DNA from: Anaerolineae bacterium
GTDB taxonomy: Bacteria > Chloroflexota > Anaerolineae > Promineifilales > Promineifilaceae
DNA length: 64,000 nucleotides
Direction: 5' to 3'
Assembly: GCA_023382655.1 (NCBI GenBank)
Contig: JAHDWK010000010.1
Coordinates: 124,001 to 188,000 of the forward strand
Notes under the pieces: model-generated
What the model saw: the letters and a program-made list of their open reading frames with translations, nothing else
What the model was told of the DNA's origin: nothing
The model's database searches: none
Translations under genes and position numbers: made by a program
In this document: piece after piece, positions 1 to 8,919 of the stretch
How the letters are laid out: each line of letters begins with the position of its first letter
How positions within the stretch are numbered: the first letter of the stretch is position 1

Positions 1-1431
1 GTTTTCTCCTACGTGGTCAGCCTGTTCCGGCCGGAGATTATCCGCGACCTGAAGCTGCCGCAGCATGGGCTGACCATTTTGCCGCTGGAAAGCACACTCA
101 CGCCGCTGCCCGACGGCCGTTTCCTCTACCGCGGCAACGACCATTGGGAGGCGATGCGCAGCGTGGCCCAATTCAGCCAACGGGACGCCGACGTGTATGA
201 TGAATACGGCCGTAACATGTACTTCATGGCCAAAGCAGTCAAATATATCCTGGGCATCATCCCGCCCGACCCCACCAGCTTCAAACCGGGTGAACTGTTG
301 GGGCTGGCCAACCTGGCCCGCCACTTTCTGGGGTTGGGCGAAGAAAAGCTGTACCTGCTGGCGAAGCTGATGACCATGAGCGCGGCTGACTTTGTGGCCC
401 AATGGTTTGAATCAGAGCCGCTGCGGGCCACGCTGTCTGCCAGCGGCATCATCGGCACCTTTATGGGACCGCGTTCACCCGGTTCGGCGTATGTGCTGCT
501 GCATCATTACATGGGCGAGATTGACGGGGCGTACCGCGCCTGGGGCTTTCACAAAGGGGGCACCGGTGGGCTGGCCGACGTGCTGGCACGAGCAGCGCAA
601 TCGTTTGGCGCGGAAATCAAGGTGAATGCGGGGGTGAAAGAGGTGGTGGTGCGGAACGGCCGGGCCACCGGCGTGGCCCTGGAAAATGGCGACGAATACC
701 AGGCCGATGTGGTCATTTCCAGCCTCGACCCCAAGTTGACTTTTCTCAAACTGGTAGACGAGAAGGAACTGCCCGGCGACCTGGTGACCTCCATTCGCAA
801 GTTCAACATTTACGGCTCGTCCGGCAAGGTGAATCTGGCGCTGGATGGGCTGCCCGACCTGGCGGGCAACCCGATGCAGCGGTTGGGCCACGCCAGCCGC
901 CGCCTGATGGCCGGGGCCATCTCCATCAGCCCCCACACCGACTACCTGGAGCGGGCATTTGACCATGCCAAGTACGGGGAGTTCAGCGAACGGCCGTACA
1001 TAGACATCATCCTGCCCTCCATGATAGACCCGGACATGGCCCCGCCGGGCAAACACGTCATGTCCTGTTTTGTGCAGTACGCTCCCTACAATCTGGCGGG
1101 TGGCTGGAATGATGCCCAACGGGATGCTTTTGGCGACGCGGTGGTCAATACGCTGGCCGAATTTTTCCCCAACATCAAAGAACTCATTTTGCACCGGCAA
1201 GTGCTCACGCCGGTAGATATTGAGCGTACCACCGGCTTATCGCAGGGCAACATTTTCCAGGGCGAATTGAGTTTGTCGCAGTTGTTATTTTTGCGGCCGG
1301 CCGCCGGTTACGCCAAATACCGCACCCCCATCAAGGGCTACTGGCAGTGCGGCTCCGGCACCCACCCCGGTGGCGGCATTATGGGCGCGCCGGGGCGGTT
1401 GGCAGCGTTGGAAGTGTTGAAAGAGATGTAG
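1..1431 (+). CDS. FAD-dependent oxidoreductase, phytoene desaturase-like (5' end outside window)
   Basis: The frame is open from base 1, so the gene begins upstream and its N-terminal GxGxxG dinucleotide fold is missing. GTG at 13 is just an internal codon. The 476 visible residues resemble the CrtI/PYROXD2-like branch of the amine-oxidase superfamily. The C-terminal motif GSGTHPGGGIMGAPG (codons 451-465) is the second FAD-contact region typical of that family. A paralogue with a matching motif follows at 1480, so this is a tandem pair. The family oxidises or isomerises lipophilic substrates in the cytoplasm or at the membrane; the substrate here cannot be read from sequence. A perfect palindrome starts 3 bases after the stop. 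Confidence 0.85.
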   Translation, partial: VFSYVVSLFRPEIIRDLKLPQHGLTILPLESTLTPLPDGRFLYRGNDHWEAMRSVAQFSQRDADVYDEYGRNMYFMAKAVKYILGIIPPDPTSFKPGELLGLANLARHFLGLGEEKLYLLAKLMTMSAADFVAQWFESEPLRATLSASGIIGTFMGPRSPGSAYVLLHHYMGEIDGAYRAWGFHKGGTGGLADVLARAAQSFGAEIKVNAGVKEVVVRNGRATGVALENGDEYQADVVISSLDPKLTFLKLVDEKELPGDLVTSIRKFNIYGSSGKVNLALDGLPDLAGNPMQRLGHASRRLMAGAISISPHTDYLERAFDHAKYGEFSERPYIDIILPSMIDPDMAPPGKHVMSCFVQYAPYNLAGGWNDAQRDAFGDAVVNTLAEFFPNIKELILHRQVLTPVDIERTTGLSQGNIFQGELSLSQLLFLRPAAGYAKYRTPIKGYWQCGSGTHPGGGIMGAPGRLAALEVLKEM

Positions 1432-1434
1432 AAG

Positions 1435-1467
1435 AGACATCCGATTTCTTAAAGAAATCGGATGTCT
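1435..1467. repeat. 33-bp perfect palindrome, family A copy 1
   Basis: Arms AGACATCCGATTTCTT and its exact complement are separated by a single A (16 + 1 + 16). It lies between the two FAD oxidoreductase genes. Related copies are at 3099, 40919 and 60758. It could act as a transcriptional terminator or mRNA-stabilising hairpin, but no T-tract follows. An ATG at 1462 lies in the right arm and is a poor start for the next gene. Confidence 0.85.
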
Positions 1468-1479
1468 GACCGAACAACC

Positions 1480-3069
1480 ATGAAAAAACGGTACGACATC
1501 ATCATCATCGGCGCGGGGCACAATGGGTTGACGGCCGCAGCCTATCTGGCGAAGGCGGGTAAGTCGGTGCTGGTGCTGGAAAAGCGGGACGTGCTCGGCG
1601 GCGCGGCGGCAACGGAGGAAATCTGGCCCGGCTTCCAGGCCAACACCGGCGCGGAAGACGCCGGTTTGTTCCAGGACAGCATTGTCAAAGAGCTATTTTT
1701 GAAGATGCACGGGCTGGAATTCCGGGAGAGTCCGGTTGCCATTTTTGCGCCACAAGTGGATGCGCCCGCCCTGACCCTTTACCGAGACATCGCTAAAAGC
1801 CAACAGTCCATTGCCCAATTTAGCCAGCGGGACGCGGCGCGTTACCCGGATTTTGTGGCCCAGGTGAATGGGTTCACGGTCGTGCTGCGCGACATGCTCC
1901 TGCAAACCCCGCCCGACCTGGGCACACCCCATCTGAGCGAACTGGTCGGTTGGGGCGGTGTGGGTCTCAAGCTGCGGCGTATGGGTGGTGCAGCCATGAT
2001 GGAATTTATGCGCGTCCTGCCTATGCCGCTGCGGGAATACCTGGACGAATGGTTTGAATCGGACGCGCTCAAAGGGGCGTTGGCGGTGGACGGCCTCACC
2101 GGCACCATGCAAGGCCCCTGGTCGGCGGGTACGACACTGCAATTTTTGTACCAGCATGGCAATGGTTTCCTGGCGCAGCGGGCGGTAGCCGGGGGTATGG
2201 GCGCACTGTCAGAAGCATTAGCCAGCGCCGCCCGCCAAAATGGGGCGGAGATCCGCCCCGGCGCGGGCGTAGCCAAAATCCAGGTAGACAATGGGCAGGC
2301 GATTGCCGTGCTGCTGGAAAACGGCGACCAGATTCCGGCTAATATCATCCTTTCCAGCGCCAGCCCACGCCATACCTTTTTTAACTTTGTCGGGCCGCAG
2401 CAGCTAGAGCCGCGTTTTATGCGGGCGGCGCGGAATATCGTGTATCGGGGCAGCACGGCCAAACTGATCCTGGCGTTGGATGAACTGCCCCGTTTTGTGG
2501 GGCAGACGGATGAGGGGCAGTTACACGGCCGTATCCGCCACGCCCCCTCGCTGCTGTACATTGAAAAAGCGTATGATGCCGCCAAACACGGCCGTTTCTC
2601 CCCCCACCCCGTGCTGGACATGAGCATCCCCACCCTAACCGACCCCACCCTGGCCCCCCCTGGTAAACATATCCTCTCCATCACTATCCGCTACGCCCCC
2701 TACTGCCTGACCGAAAGCAGTTGGGAAAACGAGAGAGAGGGGTTGGTCACGGCCGTCCTCAACACACTTACCGCCATCACCGCTTCACCTGCTCACCCGA
2801 TGTCCCCATCGGCGCTCACCTCCGCACCTGCTCACCTGCTCACCCCCGCCGACTACGAACACCAATACAGCCTGCCCGAAGGCAGCATCTTCCACGGCCA
2901 GATGAGCCTGGATCAACTGTTAGTGATGCGGCCGGTCGCCGGTTGGGGCCAATATCGCACCCCCGTCGAGAACCTGTATCTCTGCGGCGCGGGCGCGCAC
3001 CCCGGCGGCGGCGTCACCGGCGCACCGGGTTACAACGCCGCCCAGGCCGTACTAAATGTCCGCACTTGA
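1480..3069 (+). CDS. NAD(P)/FAD-dependent oxidoreductase (PYROXD2/CrtI-like)
   Basis: A 529-residue flavoprotein. The N-terminal Rossmann motif G11-A-G13-H-N-G16 is followed by a downstream acidic residue in LEKRDVLGG, the usual FAD-binding pattern. The C-terminal GAGAHPGGGVTGAPG is the second FAD-contact motif. I chose ATG 1480 over ATG 1462, because the latter lies inside the palindrome that ends at 1467. It is a paralogue of the preceding gene. Compared with that gene, the stretch before LTPADYEHQ is replaced by a Ser/Ala/Pro/His-rich segment encoded by CACCTGCTCACC-like words (2783-2846), which looks like intergenic repeat captured in frame. The substrate is unknown. Confidence 0.85.
   Translation: MKKRYDIIIIGAGHNGLTAAAYLAKAGKSVLVLEKRDVLGGAAATEEIWPGFQANTGAEDAGLFQDSIVKELFLKMHGLEFRESPVAIFAPQVDAPALTLYRDIAKSQQSIAQFSQRDAARYPDFVAQVNGFTVVLRDMLLQTPPDLGTPHLSELVGWGGVGLKLRRMGGAAMMEFMRVLPMPLREYLDEWFESDALKGALAVDGLTGTMQGPWSAGTTLQFLYQHGNGFLAQRAVAGGMGALSEALASAARQNGAEIRPGAGVAKIQVDNGQAIAVLLENGDQIPANIILSSASPRHTFFNFVGPQQLEPRFMRAARNIVYRGSTAKLILALDELPRFVGQTDEGQLHGRIRHAPSLLYIEKAYDAAKHGRFSPHPVLDMSIPTLTDPTLAPPGKHILSITIRYAPYCLTESSWENEREGLVTAVLNTLTAITASPAHPMSPSALTSAPAHLLTPADYEHQYSLPEGSIFHGQMSLDQLLVMRPVAGWGQYRTPVENLYLCGAGAHPGGGVTGAPGYNAAQAVLNVRT
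2783..2846. repeat. in-frame word repeat inside the oxidoreductase gene
   Basis: CACCTGCTCACC-type words occur about three times within 64 bases, together with a small CGATG/CATCG hairpin. The same word in complement (GAGCAGGTGAG) appears after the phosphofructokinase gene near 22630. The paralogue at 1-1431 has ordinary coding sequence at the equivalent point, so this is probably a repeat insertion tolerated in frame. Confidence 0.55.
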
Positions 3070-3098
3070 GCGCCTCGTTCAACCAGGCAACTGAATAG

Positions 3099-3131
3099 AG
3101 ACATCCGATTTCTTGGAGAAATCGGATGTCT
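3099..3131. repeat. 33-bp palindrome, family A copy 2
   Basis: Arms AGACATCCGATTTCT and complement (15 bp, perfect) flank a TGG loop. It sits 30 bases after the oxidoreductase stop, so it could end that transcript. Confidence 0.85.
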
Positions 3132-3326
3132 ACGGGTCCCCCATTTCCCATTCCAGCCAATTTGCGGTTGCACGGCCGTGTTATGATGAAATAGACGGGT
3201 TTCGGACGATGACCGGACGGCCGTTATTTATTATCTGGCCCGGCGTCATTAAAACGTGACTGCTCATCACCCGTTCTCTTGGCATCGTTCATCGTCGGGG
3301 ATCAGCAGTTACAAAGGATGGTTCAA

Positions 3327-6300
3327 ATGAAAGTAAGACTGTTTATTTCCCTGGCTTTGTTTACGGCCGTGCTGCTGCTGGTAGTCGCGCACGTATCGGC
3401 CAAAACAACCGCAGACGAGCCAATAGTTACTGGCGGTGACACCCCAGTCACCCTCGTCCCCGAAAACGTGGCCGAAAGCACCGTGCAAAATGCCAAAGTC
3501 TGGTGGTGGTATCAACTGAGCTGTGCCCCAACGGCAACGGACGCATCCGGTATGTACCGCATGGTAGAGATTGCCCGAATTGCCACCACAGGCGGCATTA
3601 CGCGCACCGTCTTTGTGGAAGATACCGAAAATCCGTACTGTAACAGTTATGATCCCGAATTATTGTCCAATGTCACCGCCGATGACGATTATCTTTACTG
3701 GATGAGCTACGCCGGCAGCGGGTTAGTCAGGCTCTCGGTGGAAGCCAACGTGGGCGACACGCCTGAACTGGTCTATGGCGGGCAAACCGTGGCTGATGAA
3801 ATTGAAGAACGCGGCAACTATGTCTACCTGATGGACGACGCCTATGGCATCATCCGGGTAAACAAAACAACCGGCATAGGGTCAACCATTGTCACGGCCG
3901 GGCAGCTTGGCGGCTTCTCACGTGACCTGCAAGCCACCGACGAATACGTCTTCTGGAACCAGGGTGGAGATTTAACTATTGCCTATAACAGCGGTGGCGG
4001 CGGCGACGGCATCACCACCGGCGTCACCGGCTACATTGCCGAAAACAGTCTGTGCCCACCCGGCGGCCCCTGCCCCAGCACCGAATATGTCTTCCTCGCC
4101 CAGGGTGAACAAATCCGCCGCTACAACGTAGACACCCAAACCTTCAGCTCTGTCATCTATGACAGCCCCGTAACTGGCGCATCTGTCGTGGAAATGACGG
4201 TAGACAGCAGCCGCATTTACTTTTATGAGCAACGGGAAGCGGGCTGCAACCCCTTCTGCACCTATAACTATGGGCTGTATCGCATCAACCGCACGGCCGT
4301 GTTCGGCACGGCCGACCTCCTGTACTACATCAGCGACGACCTCTTTGGCAACAACACATTCGACCTCACCCTGGGCGGCCCCGACAACGACTACCTCTTC
4401 TGGCACGACCAGGGCGCACTCAAACGGCTGCCCCGCGATGCCGCCGCCATCCCCAGTATTGACATCGCCATCACCGATGTCGAAGTCACCCAGGCTATCC
4501 AAGACCTGAACGACTCCGTCCAACTGGTGCGTGACAAACGCACCGGCGTGCGCGTCCACGTAGACGCCGCCGGGCAAAACGTGCCCGGCATCAGCGCCCG
4601 CCTCTACCGCATCAACAGCGTCGGTACCATTCTCGCCGGCCCCATCTACCCCTCCGGCGGCACCCATCACCTCACCGTACCCAACACCCCTGACCGGGCC
4701 AACTTTAACCACGCCTTCTACTTTGAACTCCCCAATAGCTGGATTGGTGGCACCAACGTGCGCCTGCGCGCCGAAGTCAACTACACCCAGATTCCCCCGG
4801 AACCCAATTTTGCCAACAACAACATGAACACGGGCATCTACACATTCCGCGCCTCACCCACCCTGCGCACCCATCTGCTCGTCTGGGGCTACACCGTAGA
4901 CGGCGACTATTACCAGCCCGGCACCTGGCAAGATGTGAACCAGGCACGTTCCTGGATACGCCGCACCTACCCCCTCGCCAGCACCCCTGGCGGTTATGAA
5001 TCCCCCGACCCCGGCTTCCGCCTGAAAGTGCGCACCATCAACGATCCCAACCTGGGCGGACACGTGCAGCGCACCTCTGACTTCTGCCTGGACATCCCCG
5101 AAGAAGACCGCGAGTTTTGCGCCGCCACCTACACCAATAACTGTGCCCAATGGCTGCGCGCCACCGAAGGCATTCCCAACGACGAGATGATTTACAGCAT
5201 GATCTGGGATGAGCCATCGCTGCCCTTCCCGCGTGGTTTTGCCACCGGCAATGTCTCCGCCGGCCCGACGGGTACAGGCACCTGGGGCTGGGATACCGAC
5301 GGCAGCTATGGTGATTGGTACATGGGGCACGAAGTGGGGCACAACGCCGGCCGTGGCCATCCATCACAAGGCAACTCGTGCGGCCACAGCGCCAGCGACC
5401 CCAACTTCCCCTACACCGGCGCGGCCATTGGCACCGGCAGTATGTGGGGCTTTGATGTAGGTGATATTGGGCTAAACAGTGTGCTGACGCCACGTGTATA
5501 CCCCAACAGCACCTGGCGAGATATGATGAGTTACTGCGACCGCCAATGGATTAGCGATTACACCTATAACGGCATCTATGACTTCCTGAGCAGCCAACAA
5601 CTCGCGCCAGAAACGGCCAAACCGCAACCCGTCCGGGCCGGCACCGACACCATCGCCCTGTTTGGTACGATTTATGATGATTCCGATGTTGCCAACTTCC
5701 AGGTGGTGGGCTTGTGGGATAGTGCTGGCCCCTACACGCCGCCGGTTGGCGGCGCGTACCGGATGCGTCTGTTGGGCAGCGGGGGCAACCAACTGGCGAG
5801 TTATGACTTTGATGGCGATGCCAGCGACGCCAACCCGTCTAACCTCGGTTTTGCGGTGGTCGTGCCCTTCCCCCTCGACACCACCAGCGTCGAATTGTCG
5901 CGCATCAGCGATGGCCTGGTGCTGGCTACACACCAGATCAGCGCCAATGCGCCCACCATCAGCAATGTGGAACTGGTAGGCGCTTCCAACCCGGTGACGG
6001 GTACGGCAACGCTGCAATGGCAGGCCAGCGACGCGGACGGCGACCCGTTGATGTTTGATGTGTACTATACCGATGACAATGGGGCGACGTACACGGCTTA
6101 TGCCCTGGCACTGATGACATCGAGTGTACAGTTAGACACGAACCAGATGGGCGGCAGCACGCAGGCCCGCTTCCGGGTGACGGCCAATGATGGCACGCGC
6201 CTGGCGGAAGCGGAGAGCGCCAACTTTGCGATGGCGAATAAACCGGCGACCATCACCATGCTGACGCCGCAGGATGGGTTGGAAGTGACGTATGGCACGG

Positions 6301-6881
6301 CCGTGAACTTCATCGCCGAAGTGGAAGACCTGCAAGGACACGTGCCCGATGGCAACATGGGCTGGTATGTCAATGGCTCACCAACTTTCGTTACCGGCCC
6401 CTTCTATACCGCTTACCTGCTGCCGGTGGGGGTGAATGTGGTCAGTCTGCGCGCTACTAACAGCCAGGGACAGTTGACCATCAAAAGTGTGACGGTGATT
6501 GTGAATGATGACCTGGATTACCCTGGCCCGCTATTGGGCGTGGGGCCAGATCAGGCGGGCTGGCAGGTGGCGGCCGGTACAGTCACACCACAACAAAGTA
6601 CGCTCTCCATCAGCAACATTGGTACCGGCTCATTGAACTGGACGGCCAGCGAAAATGCCCACTGGCTAACGCTGAGTGCGGACAATGGCAGTACCCCGGC
6701 CACGCTGACGTTGACGGCCGATCCCACCCTGGTGCCTGAGGGTCTGCCGATGGAGACGATGTTGACCATCAGCGGCGACAACGGCCAGACGGCGCAGATT
6801 CCCGTTAGCCTGACTGTCGGCCCGAATCCGGTCTGGATACCTGGTAGTTATTCCATTTTCCTGCCGGTCATTGTGCGCTAA
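3327..6881 (+). CDS. secreted metzincin-type zinc metalloprotease, multidomain
   Basis: A protein of 1184 residues with a clear Sec signal peptide (MKVRLFISLALFTAVLLLVV, cleavage near VSA/K). ATG 3327 was chosen because AAAGG lies 9 bases upstream; the longer frame has no ribosome site. Residues about 40-390 form beta-propeller-like repeats (DDDYLYWMS, YVYLMDD). A CARDB-like beta domain follows. The catalytic motif HEVGHNAGRGH (residues 668-678) fits HExxHxxGxxH, with a Met-turn MMSYC at 733-737, which together define metzincins. Ig/fibronectin-like modules and a BACON-like domain (TLSISNIGTGSLNWTAS) come after. The end is SIFLPVIVR, a tail shared with three other secreted proteins here. Probably an exported, surface-retained protease; the exact peptidase family is unassigned. 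Confidence 0.85.
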   Translation: MKVRLFISLALFTAVLLLVVAHVSAKTTADEPIVTGGDTPVTLVPENVAESTVQNAKVWWWYQLSCAPTATDASGMYRMVEIARIATTGGITRTVFVEDTENPYCNSYDPELLSNVTADDDYLYWMSYAGSGLVRLSVEANVGDTPELVYGGQTVADEIEERGNYVYLMDDAYGIIRVNKTTGIGSTIVTAGQLGGFSRDLQATDEYVFWNQGGDLTIAYNSGGGGDGITTGVTGYIAENSLCPPGGPCPSTEYVFLAQGEQIRRYNVDTQTFSSVIYDSPVTGASVVEMTVDSSRIYFYEQREAGCNPFCTYNYGLYRINRTAVFGTADLLYYISDDLFGNNTFDLTLGGPDNDYLFWHDQGALKRLPRDAAAIPSIDIAITDVEVTQAIQDLNDSVQLVRDKRTGVRVHVDAAGQNVPGISARLYRINSVGTILAGPIYPSGGTHHLTVPNTPDRANFNHAFYFELPNSWIGGTNVRLRAEVNYTQIPPEPNFANNNMNTGIYTFRASPTLRTHLLVWGYTVDGDYYQPGTWQDVNQARSWIRRTYPLASTPGGYESPDPGFRLKVRTINDPNLGGHVQRTSDFCLDIPEEDREFCAATYTNNCAQWLRATEGIPNDEMIYSMIWDEPSLPFPRGFATGNVSAGPTGTGTWGWDTDGSYGDWYMGHEVGHNAGRGHPSQGNSCGHSASDPNFPYTGAAIGTGSMWGFDVGDIGLNSVLTPRVYPNSTWRDMMSYCDRQWISDYTYNGIYDFLSSQQLAPETAKPQPVRAGTDTIALFGTIYDDSDVANFQVVGLWDSAGPYTPPVGGAYRMRLLGSGGNQLASYDFDGDASDANPSNLGFAVVVPFPLDTTSVELSRISDGLVLATHQISANAPTISNVELVGASNPVTGTATLQWQASDADGDPLMFDVYYTDDNGATYTAYALALMTSSVQLDTNQMGGSTQARFRVTANDGTRLAEAESANFAMANKPATITMLTPQDGLEVTYGTAVNFIAEVEDLQGHVPDGNMGWYVNGSPTFVTGPFYTAYLLPVGVNVVSLRATNSQGQLTIKSVTVIVNDDLDYPGPLLGVGPDQAGWQVAAGTVTPQQSTLSISNIGTGSLNWTASENAHWLTLSADNGSTPATLTLTADPTLVPEGLPMETMLTISGDNGQTAQIPVSLTVGPNPVWIPGSYSIFLPVIVR

Positions 6882-6888
6882 ATAACGA

Positions 6889-6922
6889 AGACCCTAAGGG
6901 TTTCGGGAAACCCTTAGGGTCT
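6889..6922. repeat. 34-bp palindrome, family B copy 1
   Basis: AGACCCTAAGGGTTTC and its near-complement fold into a strong hairpin right after the metzincin stop. A second copy lies after the anti-sigma-like gene (8873-8906). Probably a terminator-like element. Confidence 0.8.
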
Positions 6923-6967
6923 CAACTATGTAAGATTTACCTCCCTGGGGCGTTAATCAGGCAGAAT

Positions 6968-7003
6968 GGGTAATGGGGTAATTACGTAATTACCCCATTA
7001 CCC
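6968..7003. repeat. 36-bp perfect palindrome of GTAATTAC/GGGTAAT words
   Basis: Two exact 18-bp half-sites (left half GGGTAATGGGGTAATTAC) meet at TTAC/GTAA with no loop. It lies 15 bases before the sigma-factor start, so it could fold in the leader or bind a dimeric protein. It belongs to the GTAATTAC word family also seen at 12058, 19308 and 57320. Confidence 0.85.
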
Positions 7004-7018
7004 CATTACAGGATTTCC

Positions 7019-7579
7019 ATGCTTGATAACGACCAAACCCTCATCGAACAGGCCAAACGTGACCCGCAGGCGTTTGCCTGGCTGTATGACCGGTATGTAG
7101 ACCGGATATACCGCTACGCCTATCGGCAGACAGGGGACGAGGCGCTGGCACAGGATGTCACGGCCGTGACCTTTGAACGCGCCCTACGCCACATCCAGCG
7201 TTACCAGTGGCGCGGCCAGAGTGTACTCGCCTGGCTCTACCGCATCGCTCGCAACGAGGCCATCAGCCAGCAACGCAAACGCAAGTGGCTGACTCCCTGG
7301 CCGCTGATGGGGCAAACGGAAACAAGAGCGACGGAAACGGCCGTGCTGCACCACCAACGCCACGAAGCCCTGCATCATGCCCTGACCCGCCTCCCGGCCA
7401 AAGACCGGGAGATCATTGCCCTGCGTTTTTTTGAAGAACTGAGCGGTGAGGAAGTGGCCGAGGTGTTGGCCTGTTCGCCCAATACCATGTATGTCCGGCT
7501 GCACCGGGCGCTGAAGCGGCTGCAAAGCCAGTTGGAGGCGATGGGTGTGACCGGGGAGGTGAATTATGGGAATTTTTAA
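7019..7579 (+). CDS. ECF-type RNA polymerase sigma factor
   Basis: At 186 residues this is the normal size for an ECF sigma factor. Region 2 spans roughly residues 10-90 (LYDRYVDRIYRYAYRQTGDEALAQDVTA, then WLYRIARNEA, the -10 recognition helix area). Region 4 spans about 118-175 (LPAKDREIIALRFFEELSGEEVAEVL, then SPNTMYVRLHRALKRL, a helix-turn-helix for the -35 element). The start has AGGA upstream and directly follows the perfect palindrome. Its 3' end overlaps the next gene by 14 bases, and that gene encodes a one-pass membrane protein, so a sigma/anti-sigma pair responding to an envelope signal is likely. Confidence 0.92.
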   Translation: MLDNDQTLIEQAKRDPQAFAWLYDRYVDRIYRYAYRQTGDEALAQDVTAVTFERALRHIQRYQWRGQSVLAWLYRIARNEAISQQRKRKWLTPWPLMGQTETRATETAVLHHQRHEALHHALTRLPAKDREIIALRFFEELSGEEVAEVLACSPNTMYVRLHRALKRLQSQLEAMGVTGEVNYGNF

Positions 7580-8864
7580 CACAAAGAACGCCAAGGACGC
7601 GAAGAGCGCCAAGGAATTTGAAGAGTTTAAGAAGCTAACTGAGGAGTTAGAAGTAGAGACGGCACGGCCGTATGCGCCAGACGCACCGGCCCCATTCAAA
7701 CAAGAGCTGCGGGAACAACTGTTGCAAGCGCATGAAAAACGGGGATTGTCCTGGGGGGAAATGGGGCGGTTGTGGCGGTTTGCGGGCACGGCCGTAGCCC
7801 TGCTGCTGCTGGTAGTGGCGGTGGGGCTGTTTTGGTCGGCGATTTCGGGCCGGGGCACGGCCGTTGGCCCGGCAGCAGATACAGTGGTGGTGGCGACGCG
7901 CACGGCCGTGCCGGAAATCACGCCGACGCCAGTCCCCCTGTCGCAAACCTTCACTGAATCAGATGTGATTGGCTGGATCAACAGCCCCGCCAACGTCATG
8001 TTTAATGAGGCGATTCAGTTACAACGGTATGACATTGGCGAACAGGAAAACGGTGTGCTTCTAACGCTGCACTGGCAACCACAGGCCGATTGGCCGGAAT
8101 CTGCCCAACTTTTTGTCCATCTTTTGAATAAAGATGGGGAGCTAGTGCGGCAGGTTGATGTGCCGCTGTCCAAAAGCTTGCAAGATACCGTATTTCTGGA
8201 TCCCCTGCCGGGTCTGCCGGGTGATGGGCTGCCGAACGGCCGTTACGACATCATCATCGGCCTGTATGACCCTGCCACCGGGCAGCGGCTGCCGGTAACA
8301 GCGGGGAATGAACGCATGGTGGTGGATGGGGGTACGGCCGTGTGGCTCACCGATTGGGAATTTAGCTCCGGTTCACATCTGTGTGGTATAGGCTTTTACA
8401 ACGGTGACAACGGTGAGACGTTCCAGATTCAGCCTTGTACAAACATTGGCAACGCTGATGGTATTTTTGTCGTACAAAAGGCACGGCCGTCGGCCAATGC
8501 CCTGGTTGAAATAGAAGTGACGGTGAATTACGAACCGGTAACGGACAAAGAGCTATTCCTGAAACTGCACTACGCCGCGCCCAATTGGGAATCATTTACG
8601 GGCGGTGGCCGTATGCCGATTGATGGGCTGAGCGACTATGTTCCTCTGAACCCGGAAGAAAACAGCGTGACCATCACCTTCACCGGCAACCCGGCAGAGA
8701 TGGCGCAGATTGTAGGCGCCAACCAACTCGCTTTGGTTGTGCAACTGGCGTATTTTGAGGAGGGGGTGAACGGCCGTGAGCTCAAAATTCTGGCTCATCA
8801 TACCTATAGCGGCGCTCTTGACCTGTCTAACCCGGACGAAGTTCGGTACGAGGTTGTGCCTTAA
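7566..8864 (+). CDS. membrane-anchored anti-sigma-like protein
   Basis: A 432-residue protein translationally coupled to the sigma factor. Residues 1-70 are cytoplasmic and charged, residues about 73-93 form one transmembrane helix (FAGTAVALLLLVVAVGLFW), and a Thr/Pro linker leads to an extracytoplasmic beta-rich domain of about 320 residues that I do not recognise. Topology and coupling suggest an anti-sigma factor, but no zinc HxxxCxxC motif is present, so this rests on context. The N-terminus NTKNAKDAKSAKEF is encoded by AAGAACGCCAAGGACGCGAAG, a word repeat also found in noncoding DNA near 37070, which suggests the start was recruited from repeat DNA. Confidence 0.7.
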   Translation: MGIFNTKNAKDAKSAKEFEEFKKLTEELEVETARPYAPDAPAPFKQELREQLLQAHEKRGLSWGEMGRLWRFAGTAVALLLLVVAVGLFWSAISGRGTAVGPAADTVVVATRTAVPEITPTPVPLSQTFTESDVIGWINSPANVMFNEAIQLQRYDIGEQENGVLLTLHWQPQADWPESAQLFVHLLNKDGELVRQVDVPLSKSLQDTVFLDPLPGLPGDGLPNGRYDIIIGLYDPATGQRLPVTAGNERMVVDGGTAVWLTDWEFSSGSHLCGIGFYNGDNGETFQIQPCTNIGNADGIFVVQKARPSANALVEIEVTVNYEPVTDKELFLKLHYAAPNWESFTGGGRMPIDGLSDYVPLNPEENSVTITFTGNPAEMAQIVGANQLALVVQLAYFEEGVNGRELKILAHHTYSGALDLSNPDEVRYEVVP

Positions 8865-8872
8865 AACAAAAA

Positions 8873-8906
8873 AGACCCTAAGAGTTTGGGAAACCCTTAG
8901 GGTCTT
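8873..8906. terminator. palindrome family B copy 2, between convergent genes
   Basis: AGACCCTAAGAGTTTGGG pairs with AAACCCTTAGGGTCTT. It sits between the convergent anti-sigma-like gene and the minus-strand membrane gene, with A-rich sequence on the left and TTG on the right, so it could stop transcription from both sides. Confidence 0.6.
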
Positions 8907-8919
8907 GTCATGCACCCAA

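Noticed and set aside
475..1200. 241-codon minus-strand frame under the first flavoprotein
   Set aside because: Antisense to a conserved coding region, no ribosome site, no recognisable motif.
1462..1479. Upstream ATG giving MSDRTT extension of the second flavoprotein
   Set aside because: The ATG is inside the right arm of a perfect palindrome with no ribosome site; ATG 1480 gives the usual short lead to the GxGxxG motif.
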